From Agrobacterium tumefaciens (GTDB lineage Bacteria; Pseudomonadota; Alphaproteobacteria; Rhizobiales; Rhizobiaceae): a DNA stretch of 64,000 bases. Shown here piece after piece: positions 18,414-26,265 of the stretch. The stretch lies in NCBI GenBank assembly GCA_025559845.1, contig CP048470.1, forward strand, positions 1,597,001 to 1,661,000, in the 5' to 3' direction. Each line of letters begins with the position of its first letter. The stretch's first letter is position 1. Position numbers and translations under genes: made by a program. The notes under the pieces were generated by a model that did not search any database, was not told the DNA's origin, and worked only from the letters and a program-made list of their open reading frames with translations.

Positions 18414-20174
18414 CTAGTAGTCGACGAGCAGCTGCGGCTGATCGTCAAGTCCGAAACTCGGCTTTACTCCCAGCAGGCCCGCCGTACGGGTTATGATTTC
18501 TTTCGTCATCGGCGCGGCCGTGGATGCCGCCGTTCGGCCACCATTTACACCAGTCTTGGGCGCATCGATAATCGTCAGCACGACATATTTCGGTTTCTCC
18601 ATTGGAAACCCCGCTACGAAGGCGTTGAAGTTGATGTCCTTGGCATAACGCCCGTTGATAACCTTATCGGCCGTACCGGTTTTTCCGCCGACGTGGAATC
18701 CTTCTACCTGCGCTGCGCGGCCAGACCCTTTCACGCCATTCCAATTATAGAGGAAGCGCATATCGGCACTGGTTTTCTCCTTGATGACAGCGCGCGATAT
18801 GAGTGCAGCATCGTCTCTGGAGCGTGGCAGGAATGTCGGGTTGATGAGATTGCCGCCGTTGATTAGGGCAGCCGCCGCGACTGCGGTTTGTAGCGGCGTT
18901 GTCGCAACACCATGGCCGAAGGAAATCGTAACTGAATTGATCTTTTTCCACGTACGCGGCTGGGTAGGGGTCGCCACACCCGGCATTTCGGTCTCCATTC
19001 TGGAGAGAAGTCCGAGGCGGGTTAAAAACTCCTGATGCCCTTCGATTCCGACTTTATCGGCGACGGCTGCGGTTCCGATGTTGGATGAATACTGAAAGAC
19101 CTCTGGGATCGAGAGTGGCCTGTTCCTCCCCTTGAAATCCCGAATGGTGAAGCCGCCCATGCGGATGGGGCGCGAGGCGTCGACGACAGAGTTCAGGGTG
19201 ATATGTCCGGCGTCGAGCCCCATGGCCAGCGTAAAGCTCTTGAAGGTAGAGCCCATCTCGAAGGTTGCGTTGCTCATCCGGTTGAACCAGCCCTTTTCGT
19301 ACTCTTTGTCGACGCTTCCGTCGGCGAGCGTTCGTGAGGGCTCGTTCGGATCGTAGTCTGGTACCGATGCCATGGCGATGACCTCGCCCGTCTCGGCGTC
19401 AAGGATGACAGCGCCGGCCGCTTCCGCCTCATATTCCTTCATCGAACGGGCCACCACTTCACGCAGGATATGCTGGGCGCGGATGTCGATCGAAAGCTGG
19501 ACGGGTTCCAGGCGGGTGTCATTCGTAAGGCCAGCGGCTCGAAGGTCAGCATAGCCTTGCTGGTCAATATATCGTTCCATCCCTGCAAGGCCGAGATTGT
19601 CGATATTGACGTGGCCAACAATATGCGATGCGGTTGTTCCGCCGGGATAGAAGCGGCGTTTCTCAGGACGAAAGCCGATGCCGGGAATGCCAAGGGAAAG
19701 AATATCGGACTGCTGTCGTGGTGTAAGTTGCCGCCGAAGCCACTGAAAACCGGTTCCGGATTGAAGTTTCCGGTGCGTATCGCGCCAATCCAGATTGGAA
19801 AGGACGGTTGCAAGTTTCTCGACAACTTCATCCGCGTCGACAATTCTGCGGGGCTCGGCATAGAGCGATACAGTGTTGATATCGGTTGCCAGGAGTTCGC
19901 CGTTTCGATCCAGAATATCCGGACGAGAGGCGACAGAGTTGGCGTTGAAATTGATGGAGCCCATGATCGCGGGCTCGGTCATACCGTATTGGACAAGCCG
20001 CGCACCAACAACGATGTACATGACGGCAAAGCCGGCGATCATGATCGCCAGTCTCTGCCTGGCGTTTCGTTTGCGGCGCTCTGCCGTTCCCACGAAGGTC
20101 CCGGTTCGCAGGTTACTTTTGCCCTGCATACGGAAATGAGCGCTGCTGCGAAGCTTTACGATAAAAGCAAGCAT
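18414..20174 (-). CDS. FtsI-like class B penicillin-binding protein (PBP3 paralogue)
   Basis: A 586-aa protein with one N-terminal TM helix (about residues 42-62), a pedestal domain starting RPDILDRNGELLATDI, and a transpeptidase domain with SxxK at S309-T-F-K312, SSN at 363-365 and KTGTADK at 498. All catalytic motifs are intact. It is the class that makes septal cross-links with FtsW. It is not in a dcw cluster here but convergent with pbpC, so it is probably the second PBP3 known in Agrobacterium (PBP3b), which is an inference from context. A shorter start at the ATG near 20129 is possible. Confidence 0.88.
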   Translation of the reverse strand: MLAFIVKLRSSAHFRMQGKSNLRTGTFVGTAERRKRNARQRLAIMIAGFAVMYIVVGARLVQYGMTEPAIMGSINFNANSVASRPDILDRNGELLATDINTVSLYAEPRRIVDADEVVEKLATVLSNLDWRDTHRKLQSGTGFQWLRRQLTPRQQSDILSLGIPGIGFRPEKRRFYPGGTTASHIVGHVNIDNLGLAGMERYIDQQGYADLRAAGLTNDTRLEPVQLSIDIRAQHILREVVARSMKEYEAEAAGAVILDAETGEVIAMASVPDYDPNEPSRTLADGSVDKEYEKGWFNRMSNATFEMGSTFKSFTLAMGLDAGHITLNSVVDASRPIRMGGFTIRDFKGRNRPLSIPEVFQYSSNIGTAAVADKVGIEGHQEFLTRLGLLSRMETEMPGVATPTQPRTWKKINSVTISFGHGVATTPLQTAVAAAALINGGNLINPTFLPRSRDDAALISRAVIKEKTSADMRFLYNWNGVKGSGRAAQVEGFHVGGKTGTADKVINGRYAKDINFNAFVAGFPMEKPKYVVLTIIDAPKTGVNGGRTAASTAAPMTKEIITRTAGLLGVKPSFGLDDQPQLLVDY

Positions 20175-20366
20175 TCCGAACCAAGCCCACGCATTGCGAG
20201 TGAATCATATCCCAGACGCCATTCATGCCGCCGAAATGAAATCTGCAATTGTATGGGAATAAAGCCAACACGACGGACGACAGAAGACTGCAGGTCCTTC
20301 AATTGGCATTAATATACATTTAAAACTCTATGGACCGGCTTAACGTTTTGTTGGTCCAGACTGTCA

Positions 20367-21668
20367 TCAGCCCGTCAAACGGGGAGAGGTGATGACACGT
20401 CGAAACAGCGCGGACATCGCCTCACTGATGCCCTCGGTCGGGCTGACTTCAAAAAACAGGCCTGGCGAAGCACAGTCCTGCATTCGTGTGCTGATTTCGC
20501 TCTGAAAAGGCTTGATCCAGGAATTGTACCAGGAGTTCGTCGGCAGGGGCAGATACGTGGTGTAAAGCACGGCAATCCGGAAGCCCTTTTCCTTCAGTTT
20601 GGTACAGAGTTTTATATCGATGGGCTCCTGACAGCGGCCTCCCGTGGTCTTCTTTGTGCAGGTCGATGGCTTGTAGCTGTCGCCGACGCCGTCAGAAACG
20701 AAGAACACAACCTTGTCAGGACTCGCTGAACTTGCGCCGTTTCCAGGTTTGCCAATCTTGTCGGAAATTTGGGTCAGAGCGCGGTCGAAGTCGGTCTGCT
20801 GGTCGTTATTGTATCCCTGGTATGGGATAGACATCAGATCAATCTCGCCTGCCTTCTTCTTTGCCGAGGTCAGGTCTGAGGTCAGCGGAACGACTTCGAG
20901 CAATTTCGTATCCTCTGCCTTTTCACCGAAGGTGTAGACGGACATGCGGTACTGGTTGCTGTTCTTCCGCGTTGACATCGCGGTATCCATCAGACTGGCG
21001 GTCGCTTTTGCCACGACATTGATGCGCGTTGTCACGCCAAGCGATTTTGCTTTGTAGTAATAGCTGTTTTGATCGGCCACGCCGTCTTTGACGATGTGGC
21101 AAGCGAATGCGCATTTGTCGCTGGTATTGGCAACGAGTTTTGATACATCGGCGGGTGTCGCCCCGACACCCATTGAAGGTGTGTTGTCGAGAAGAAGATA
21201 AAAGTCACTGAACGTCTCGGTCTCATATCTGGCCGAGGCATAGCCGCCGACTGTCAAAATGTCTTTGCCGAGAACTTTCGAGAGTGTCGTATTGATCGTC
21301 GCCTTGAAGCTCAGCGTCGATTCGACGACGTTCCCTTTTTTTGTCACGGAAATATCGACGGCATTTATCTTGTACGCCATCGACTGAGCGGCATTGGCAT
21401 CGAAGAACGCGCGCGCTTCCGTCTCTCCCACACTGATTGCACCGTCGGACTGCATGGTTTTTGCCGCCTGGACGCTCGCCGATAGGTCGGCTACAGCCGC
21501 GAGCACCGCCGAATCGGCTGCTCGCTGGATTTCCTCCTTCACAGACATTGCGTCCGCAACGTCGAGAGCAACGCCGGCTGCACCAAAAAGCGGCACGATC
21601 AATAATGCAGAAAGAATTCCGAAGTTGCCGGATTTGTCGCGCCAGAAATTTCGCACACGTGCCCCCAA
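20367..21668 (-). CDS. TadG-like pilus protein with von Willebrand A domain
   Basis: A 433-aa protein. The N-terminus (DKSGNFGILSALLIVPLFGA, then AGVALDVADA) is the TadE/TadG membrane segment typical of Flp pilus pseudopilins. From about residue 150 a vWA-type domain starts with FYLLLDNTPSMGVG, a MIDAS-like DxTxSxG; VVFFVSDGVGD is the later strand. Cysteines around KCAFACHI and CTKKTTGGRCQEP suggest disulfides outside the membrane. It stands alone here, away from a tad cluster, as many rhizobial TadG-like proteins do. The role is probably in surface adhesion. Confidence 0.85.
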   Translation of the reverse strand: MGARVRNFWRDKSGNFGILSALLIVPLFGAAGVALDVADAMSVKEEIQRAADSAVLAAVADLSASVQAAKTMQSDGAISVGETEARAFFDANAAQSMAYKINAVDISVTKKGNVVESTLSFKATINTTLSKVLGKDILTVGGYASARYETETFSDFYLLLDNTPSMGVGATPADVSKLVANTSDKCAFACHIVKDGVADQNSYYYKAKSLGVTTRINVVAKATASLMDTAMSTRKNSNQYRMSVYTFGEKAEDTKLLEVVPLTSDLTSAKKKAGEIDLMSIPYQGYNNDQQTDFDRALTQISDKIGKPGNGASSASPDKVVFFVSDGVGDSYKPSTCTKKTTGGRCQEPIDIKLCTKLKEKGFRIAVLYTTYLPLPTNSWYNSWIKPFQSEISTRMQDCASPGLFFEVSPTEGISEAMSALFRRVITSPRLTG

Positions 21669-21803
21669 ATCTTTACCCGGATCGGAAATTACGGGTGAAG
21701 ATTTGATTTTTTGTTTTCTGGCATAATTAATTTTGGATAAAACCAGTCAGGCGCGACAGAACTCAAAAGTCGCCATCTTCTGGCTCATCCCGAAGCGGCT
21801 CGC

Positions 21804-22097
21804 CTAACGGCTGACTGGATAGCGATCGATTCGTTCCTGAAGCGCGACGACGACGGCGTCGAGAAACTCTCGGCGCCTTGGGCTGATCGTCGAGGCCAGC
21901 GTTTGTTTCAGTCGGTCGCGGATATTGTTCATGAAACCGACGTGGTCGAAACTGTCAGCGGCAACATTGACCGCGACCTCATCCATGTAATGCGACAGGT
22001 GTGAGTCCAATACGAGGTTGGCGTCCATCTGGTATCTGCCGGCCATCTGCTCTGCAAGCGTACCCATCTGTACGTAAGGGCCACACTGGTTGCTCAT
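21804..22097 (-). CDS. Hypothetical 97-aa protein
   Basis: The start at 22097 follows AAGGAGATTAG, a strong site. The sequence is soluble and helical (MSNQCGPYVQMGTLAEQMAG, then DSHLSHYMDEVAVNVAAD and ISPRRREFLDAVVVALQERI). No family is recognised. It sits between the TadG-like gene and tRNA-Arg, both transcribed on the same strand. Confidence 0.65.
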   Translation of the reverse strand: MSNQCGPYVQMGTLAEQMAGRYQMDANLVLDSHLSHYMDEVAVNVAADSFDHVGFMNNIRDRLKQTLASTISPRRREFLDAVVVALQERIDRYPVSR

Positions 22098-22297
22098 CTA
22101 ATCTCCTTCATTCGCATTGGAATCGTAAAACAGGTCTGCAGGGAACAGTTACACGCAGGTGAATGTTGGGCTGCCTGGAGGATAATCCAATGCCAATATG
22201 CGTGTTTTCACGGGTTTGTGAATGGGGGCTTCCAACGGGTGAGATCAGGTAGGCTTGTTGGTAATTTCTTGGTTTTACATCGTATTTTGCAGGAAAA

Positions 22298-22610
22298 TGG
22301 CGTCCACGAGAGGATTCGAACCTCCGACCCCAGGATTCATACCACTTCGACTTTCGCCGCCGCCCCGTCGTTCATAGACGGTTTCGTTCGTGGTCTGGAC
22401 TGTCCCTTCACCATGGGCCGAGGCCTTTAGGTGCTGCCCATCCAGTCTCTACACCTTCAACGGATTTCTCCGAAGCTTGGCTCGGGATTGGCATGTTGCA
22501 AGTGCAACGAAGCGTTCCCCGACTTTGAGCAGATCGATTGCGTCGTTTCCAAACGCAACCCCCAATTTAACTTAGGAATCCTGTGCTCTATCCTGCTGAG
22601 CTACGTGGAC
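22298..22610 (-). tRNA. tRNA-Arg(CCU) interrupted by a group I intron
   Basis: The 5' exon runs 22610-22574 (GTCCACG acceptor, D-arm, CAGGA anticodon stem, loop bases TTCCT). The 3' exon runs 22337-22298 (AA, TCCTG stem, T-arm GGAGGTTCGAATCCTC, CGTGGAC acceptor, G, CCA). Joined, the anticodon loop is TTCCTAA, anticodon CCU, and both stems pair perfectly. Between the exons lie 236 bases of intron. A group I intron at this place in tRNA-Arg(CCU) is established for Agrobacterium tumefaciens. Confidence 0.96.
22338..22573 (-). ncRNA. Group I self-splicing intron in tRNA-Arg anticodon loop
   Basis: The 236-nt insert follows U36 of the anticodon and ends in G, as group I chemistry requires. A G-rich run just inside the 5' end (GGGGG) can pair with UUCCU of the exon as P1. 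Core elements are visible on the minus strand: GACUG (near 22447) with CAGUC (near 22403) as P7, and AUGGGC with GCCCAU (22438/22412 region) as P8. There is no ORF inside. The small size and tRNA location match the IC3-type introns of Agrobacterium and Azoarcus. Confidence 0.92.
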
Positions 22611-22643
22611 ACTTGAATGCTCTTTAACCCGGCTCCATCGGCG

Positions 22644-22673
22644 GATCAACCGCGTTCTTTGCCGCGGTTGATC
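22644..22673 (-). terminator. Strong hairpin downstream of amidohydrolase
   Basis: GATCAACCGCG and CGCGGTTGATC form a perfect 11-bp stem with an 8-base loop, 17 bases past the stop of the amidohydrolase and before the 5' end of tRNA-Arg. There is no clear U-tract on the minus strand, so it may isolate the two units only partly. Confidence 0.55.
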
Positions 22674-22689
22674 TGTTCCTCGCCTTTCT

Positions 22690-23862
22690 TCAGGCGGCTT
22701 CATCCGCAAGACGTTGTTCGGCGAGCTTCACCCAGTAGGAAACCCCGTAGGCGATGGCTTCGTCGTTGAAGTCGTAGCTTGGATTGTGAAGGCCAGCCGA
22801 ATCGCCGTTGCCGATGAAGATGAAAGCGCCCGGACGTTCTTTCAGCATGAAGGAAAAGTCCTCGCCTGCCATCGACGGGTCGACATCGGGATCGACGTTC
22901 TTTTCCCCGGCCACGTCGCGGGCGACACGGATCGCATGTTCGGTTTCGGCGGCGTGGTTGAACGTTACAGGGCAATATCGCTCGTAGACGACCTCTGCTT
23001 GCGCGCCATTGGCAAGTGCGATGCCTTCTGCCATCTGCTTGATCCGGTTCTGCGCCAGGTCACGCACGGTTTCATCCAGGCTTCGTACGGTGCCGGCGAT
23101 CAGCGCTTCGTTCGGAATGATATTGTGGCTGGAGCCGGCCTGAAAACGGGTGACGGAGACAACGACCGAGCGGATCGGATCGGCATTGCGCGAGGCGATC
23201 ATCTGCAGGTTGCCAACGATCTGCGCACCGATGGTGATCGGATCGATCGTGCGGTGCGGCTGGGCGGCATGGCCGCCTCGACCCTTCACCGTGATCGAGA
23301 ATTTGTCGGGTGCGGCCATGATGCCGCCCTTGCGGATGGCAAAAGCGCCGAGCGGAATCCCCGGCATGTTGTGCATGCCGTAAACCTCGTTGATGCCGAA
23401 GCGCTCCATCAAGCCGTCTTCCACCATGGCAAGCGCACCGGCGCCACCTTCTTCGGCGGGTTGGAATATCACAGCGATAGAGCCTGAAAAATTACGCGTT
23501 TCGGCGAGATATTTCGAGGCGCCGAGCAACATGGCCGTGTGACCGTCGTGGCCACAGGCGTGCATGGCTCCATCGGTCTTGGAAGCCCATGGCTTGCCTG
23601 TTTCCTCGACGATTGGAAGCGCGTCCATATCCGCTCTGAAGCCGATGGTACGTTTGCCGGGTGTCTTGCCGTGAATGATGCCGACGACGCCAGTGCGGCC
23701 AAGGCCGGTCACGATTTCGTCAACGCCAAAGGCCTTCAGCTTTTCGGCAACGAAGCTCGCGGTGTTTTCGACGTCATAGAGGATTTCGGGATTTTCATGC
23801 AGATAGTGCCGCCATTGGCTAACTTCGGGTTGAAGTTCGGCGGCTCTGTTCAAAATCGGCAT
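22690..23862 (-). CDS. M20 family amidohydrolase (hippurate hydrolase-like)
   Basis: A 390-aa cytoplasmic metallopeptidase of the M20D group (HipO/IAA-amino acid hydrolase/N-acyl amino acid amidohydrolases). Metal ligands are in MHACGHDGHTAML and the catalytic EE in FQPAEEGGAGA; the dimerisation domain includes GRGGHAAQPH; the end has the DPSMAGEDFSFML block with a further ligand. It would cut an acyl or aromatic amide from an amino acid. The start at 23862 follows a purine-rich stretch. Its upstream region, shared with the divergent D,D-carboxypeptidase gene, is split by prophage 2. Confidence 0.9.
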   Translation of the reverse strand: MPILNRAAELQPEVSQWRHYLHENPEILYDVENTASFVAEKLKAFGVDEIVTGLGRTGVVGIIHGKTPGKRTIGFRADMDALPIVEETGKPWASKTDGAMHACGHDGHTAMLLGASKYLAETRNFSGSIAVIFQPAEEGGAGALAMVEDGLMERFGINEVYGMHNMPGIPLGAFAIRKGGIMAAPDKFSITVKGRGGHAAQPHRTIDPITIGAQIVGNLQMIASRNADPIRSVVVSVTRFQAGSSHNIIPNEALIAGTVRSLDETVRDLAQNRIKQMAEGIALANGAQAEVVYERYCPVTFNHAAETEHAIRVARDVAGEKNVDPDVDPSMAGEDFSFMLKERPGAFIFIGNGDSAGLHNPSYDFNDEAIAYGVSYWVKLAEQRLADEAA

Positions 23863-23960
23863 TCGCTCATTCCTGTTTTATCGGTACGGCTCGTCGCAAA
23901 ACGTCTTCCTCCACGGTGGATAGTGCGCCGCATAATTGACGTAATCAATGTACTTGCAAG

Positions 23961-23979
23961 TTGCTTATTTTGCACACGT
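23961..23979. other. attL of prophage 2 (inferred)
   Basis: TTGCTTATTTTGCACA (23961-23976) is matched in inverted form by TGTGCAAAATAAGTAA at 61341-61356, 15 of 16 bases. Serine integrase attB sites are imperfect palindromes, so outer half-sites of attL and attR should be inverted copies, as seen. A shared GT (23978-23979 and 61342-61343) is a possible crossover dinucleotide. Confidence 0.6.
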
Positions 23980-24065
23980 ACAGGGCGGTCTCTAACACTT
24001 TGTTATCAAAGACAGTTTTCCATATAGGTGACCATGCGGAATATTCAACTTTTCTAAACTCTGTA

Positions 24066-24086
24066 CTCGCCCTTTGAATCTGCTGG
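24066..24086 (+). promoter_or_regulatory. CCCTTTGA element, copy 1
   Basis: CTCGCCCTTTGAATCTGCTGG is 20 of 21 identical to 40303-40323. Each copy ends about 43-56 nt before the start of a + strand prophage gene. A promoter or operator is inferred from placement. Confidence 0.45.
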
Positions 24087-24129
24087 CAATAACTCTGGGT
24101 TGTAGGAACAACTTATAGGAGTTAAGCAA

Positions 24130-24279
24130 ATGGGATTTCGGGTCTGGGGTGAGATCGACGGTGTGAACTTTGATCAGACTTTCGGTAGTGTCGCGGAATG
24201 GCGCGAAGAACGCAAGATGATCGGTCGTTCGTCGGTGATCACGGTAAAGGGAATGGCAAGCGTTGAGGTTGCAGCGTGA
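24130..24279 (+). CDS. Small protein coupled to DUF2958 gene
   Basis: A 49-aa product (MGFRVWGEIDGVNFDQTFGS, ending MASVEVAA) preceded by TAGGAGTTAAGCAA, a good ribosome binding site. Its TGA overlaps the GTG start of the DUF2958 gene, so the pair is coupled. No family is recognised. It is the first gene inside the left boundary of prophage 2. Confidence 0.6.
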   Translation: MGFRVWGEIDGVNFDQTFGSVAEWREERKMIGRSSVITVKGMASVEVAA

Positions 24280-24614
24280 ATATTCTGCTTACCCCTGAAC
24301 TTCGTCAAAAACTGCTCCACAACAATGCGACTGCGCGCGACACTGACCTTGTGCCGGTCGTCAAATGGTTCGCACCATGGGGTGCTGCAACATGGCTACT
24401 CACAGAAATGGAGCAAGACGGAGATATCTGCTTTGGGCTTTGCGATCTCGGATTTGGAGAACCTGAACTCGGCTATGTCAGTCTGCGCGAGGTGATGTCC
24501 ATCGAGGGGCCATACGGCTTGAAGATAGAACGTGACGCGCATTTCCACACGGATAAGCCGTTGAGCATTTGGTTCAAAGCAGCGAGCGCAGACCGGCGAA
24601 TTGTGGAAGTCTGA
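24276..24614 (+). CDS. DUF2958 family protein
   Basis: A 112-aa protein with the family pattern LLTPELRQKLLHN, VPVVKWFAPWGAATWLLTEM, FGLCDLGFGEPELGYVSL, GLKIERDAHF. DUF2958 proteins are common on plasmids, ICEs and some phages; their function is unknown. The GTG start overlaps the previous stop. A rho-independent terminator follows 9 bases after the stop, making this a two-gene unit. Confidence 0.85.
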   Translation: MNILLTPELRQKLLHNNATARDTDLVPVVKWFAPWGAATWLLTEMEQDGDICFGLCDLGFGEPELGYVSLREVMSIEGPYGLKIERDAHFHTDKPLSIWFKAASADRRIVEV

Positions 24615-24623
24615 TATGGAAAG

Positions 24624-24647
24624 GCCCGGCTTCTTGACCGGGCTTTT
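24624..24647 (+). terminator. Rho-independent terminator after DUF2958 gene
   Basis: GCCCGG, loop CTTCTTGA, CCGGGC, then TTTT. It lies 9 bases past the stop at 24614. Confidence 0.8.
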
Positions 24648-24659
24648 CTGTGAGTTGAT

Positions 24660-24962
24660 TTAAGCGGCCTTGGAGTTTGCTGCTTCTCGCTCGGCGCGTA
24701 TCTCGGCCAAGATGCGATAAGGCTTTTCACAAGCGGCTTTGTAACGGGCTTCACCCTGCGCTTTCATCTCCGCGATATTATCCTCGCGTTGCTGCCGATA
24801 CTTCTCCATCGTTTGCTTGTGCCGGAAATCAATGAACATGAAGCCCAATATAATGATGCCGACGAATGGCATTGCGAATGGGAAGAAGAAGCAGCCCATG
24901 AGGAAAAGTGCGAGGCCCGATATGTGGCCGACTTTGAGTTCGGATAGTTTCATGTTGTCCAT
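24660..24962 (-). CDS. Small membrane protein with charged helical tail
   Basis: A 100-aa product starting MDNMKLSELKVGH. Residues about 14-45 are strongly hydrophobic and contain GCFFFPFAMPFVGIIILGF, probably a hairpin of two TM helices. The rest is a long charged helix (RHKQTMEKYRQQREDNIAEM and on). The ATG at 24962 follows GGGAG. No family is recognised. Confidence 0.6.
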   Translation of the reverse strand: MDNMKLSELKVGHISGLALFLMGCFFFPFAMPFVGIIILGFMFIDFRHKQTMEKYRQQREDNIAEMKAQGEARYKAACEKPYRILAEIRAEREAANSKAA

Positions 24963-25008
24963 TTGGTTCTCCCTTCGATTATCTTCGGCAAGCATGTTGC
25001 CGTTAGTC

Positions 25009-25030
25009 TCAAAGGGCAACCTATGGAAAA
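25009..25030 (-). promoter_or_regulatory. CCCTTTGA element, copy on minus strand
   Basis: On the minus strand this reads GGTTGCCCTTTGAGACTAAC, sharing GCCCTTTGA-x-x-CT with the copies at 24066 and 40303. It lies about 47 nt upstream of the minus-strand start at 24962. On the + strand, TCAAAGGGCAACCTAT recurs exactly at 37402-37417. Confidence 0.4.
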
Positions 25031-25093
25031 CCCTGCTAGCGGGTTGCACTAGCAGGGCTCCCATCGGGAGGAGTTTTGCTATGTCACTGCCTT

Positions 25094-25411
25094 CTATTTA
25101 TCGCCTGATGCTTCCTGCACTGCTCTTAACTCGGCTATCCATTGTTTCTTTGTGATGGTCGTGGTCTCTTTGGCCGTGGGTACGGCGAATTGACCGTAAA
25201 TAGGACGCCGCTCAACAATAGTCAGATTGCCAATCGCCCACGGTTCATTCGTATCCGTGCGTAAAACGTACTTCGCATTCGGGGCGATGATGTTCTTTGG
25301 GGTTCCCCACCGGATGAAGTCATCAACGGTCATTTCCCAGTCTTCGTCATCGCGGATTGCGCGCCGTTTCAGTGCATAGAACTTCTGTTTTAAACGCTGT
25401 TCGTCTTGCAT
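25094..25411 (-). CDS. Hypothetical phage protein, 105 aa
   Basis: Starts MQDEQRLKQKFYALKRRAIR and contains FIRWGTPKNIIAPNAKYVL and GNLTIVERRPIYG, then a C-terminal helix. The GNLTIVER-type ending resembles phage HNH-associated or cropped homing-endonuclease modules, but no catalytic His-Asn-His set is visible, so no function is assigned. The start codon follows AAGGGATACGA. A 17-bp palindrome lies 29 bases upstream. Confidence 0.55.
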   Translation of the reverse strand: MQDEQRLKQKFYALKRRAIRDDEDWEMTVDDFIRWGTPKNIIAPNAKYVLRTDTNEPWAIGNLTIVERRPIYGQFAVPTAKETTTITKKQWIAELRAVQEASGDK

Positions 25412-25439
25412 TCGTATCCCTTGAAAAATACCCCGAAGG

Positions 25440-25456
25440 CTTCACTTTGAGTGAAG
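25440..25456. repeat. 17-bp palindrome, copy 1
   Basis: CTTCACTTTGAGTGAAG, in TTG orientation. Here it is embedded in a longer hairpin with CCCCGAAGGC and GCCTTGGGG arms. It is one of six perfect copies in prophage 2. Confidence 0.85.
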
Positions 25457-26117
25457 GCCTTGGGGCTGAGCAGCAGACGCGCACTTGCAGCGTCCGTGGA
25501 TATTTACGCCACGGGGCGCGATGTAGATCGTGAAATCAGCAGGATCAGAAAGCAGTCATAGAGGCTAATAGAGCGCCAGGACGATGCTGCGCGTATGGCT
25601 GCGTGGCTTGCTGCGAACGCAGCCAGTAATGCTCTTTGATGTGTTTGTGTGTGGTTTGGCGGCAGTCGCTTCACTTCGAGCGAGGGCAGATGTCGCGCCC
25701 ATTTTTCTCGATTCCCCAACGGCTATGCCAATGATCTCAAGAACCCAAATTGGGAAGCGCGGAGCGTAGCGACCAAACCCAATGGCTATGCCGTCTATCC
25801 GATTGGGATTTCCCAAATCGGAAGGAGCGCAAGCGATTGCGCTAGCAGGAGTGAGCGGGTTTGAGTGCCAACGAAAAACGCGAAGCGATGTGCAACCGCG
25901 TGTTTAGTAAGTTGTATCAAGTGGAGTGCTTTGGTTGTCTATATAGAATATAGATAAGTTAAGTATTCTACTTCATATAATTTGCTAGTACACGATATAC
26001 TATTATGAGTTAGGTATTCTACTTCAAGGCTGTTGATGTGAACGGCGATGCGGATAGCGCAATTCCGCTAAATACAAACGCAGGCGTTCCAGTCTGCGCT
26101 TTATGTCTGGCGACATC
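25457..26117. other. Non-coding region with structured RNA potential and repeats
   Basis: No frame here has a binding site and protein-like composition together. The stretch contains strong hairpins: CCGATTGGGA/TCCCAAATCGG (25799-25821), AGCGCAA/TTGCGCT (25826-25843), GCGGA/TCCGC (26051-26069) and CGCAG/CTGCG (26079-26098). A rho-independent terminator on the + strand follows. An untranslated RNA or long leader is possible; promoter evidence is lacking. Confidence 0.4.
25958..26026. repeat. Two 18-bp direct repeats, 51 bp apart
   Basis: GTTAAGTATTCTACTTCA (25958-25975) and GTTAGGTATTCTACTTCA (26009-26026) differ at one base. An inverted TAGAATA lies just before the first copy at 25945. AT-rich surroundings and repeat spacing suggest operator sites. 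Confidence 0.6.
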
Positions 26118-26152
26118 GACCTCGGATTACTCCAATGATCCGAGGTCTTTTT
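26118..26152 (+). terminator. Rho-independent terminator with no upstream gene
   Basis: GACCTCGGAT, 10-base loop, ATCCGAGGTC, then TTTTT. The perfect 10-bp stem makes it one of the strongest terminators in the window. No + strand protein gene lies between the terminator at 24647 and this site. Confidence 0.85.
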
Positions 26153-26196
26153 ATGAGTAAAAATAATGACTTATGAGCCTCTAAGATAGTAGATTA

Positions 26197-26204
26197 CATA
26201 AATA
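26197..26204 (+). promoter_or_regulatory. TAAATA element before 26266
   Basis: CATAAATA, 62 nt upstream of the start codon. It belongs to the set of TAAATA elements found before prophage 2 transcription units. Confidence 0.4.
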
Positions 26205-26265
26205 GATACAGCAGAACATAGAAATTGGAGTTTCCCTGCTGTAACGCCAAACATAAAGGTCAAAA

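Noticed and set aside
19470..20312. 280-aa + strand frame opposite the FtsI-like gene
   Set aside because: Antisense shadow of a gene with all PBP motifs intact.
22298..22610. Two partial tRNA fragments left by an insertion
   Set aside because: The exons join exactly at group I splice sites and the insert has P7/P8 pairings, so it is one intron-containing tRNA.
22714..23487. 257-aa + strand frame opposite the amidohydrolase
   Set aside because: Antisense shadow; the minus-strand frame has full M20 metal ligands.
25565..25816. Short frames on both strands in the 25.5-25.8 kb gap
   Set aside because: No convincing ribosome binding site and no protein-like composition; hairpin-rich sequence explains the open frames.
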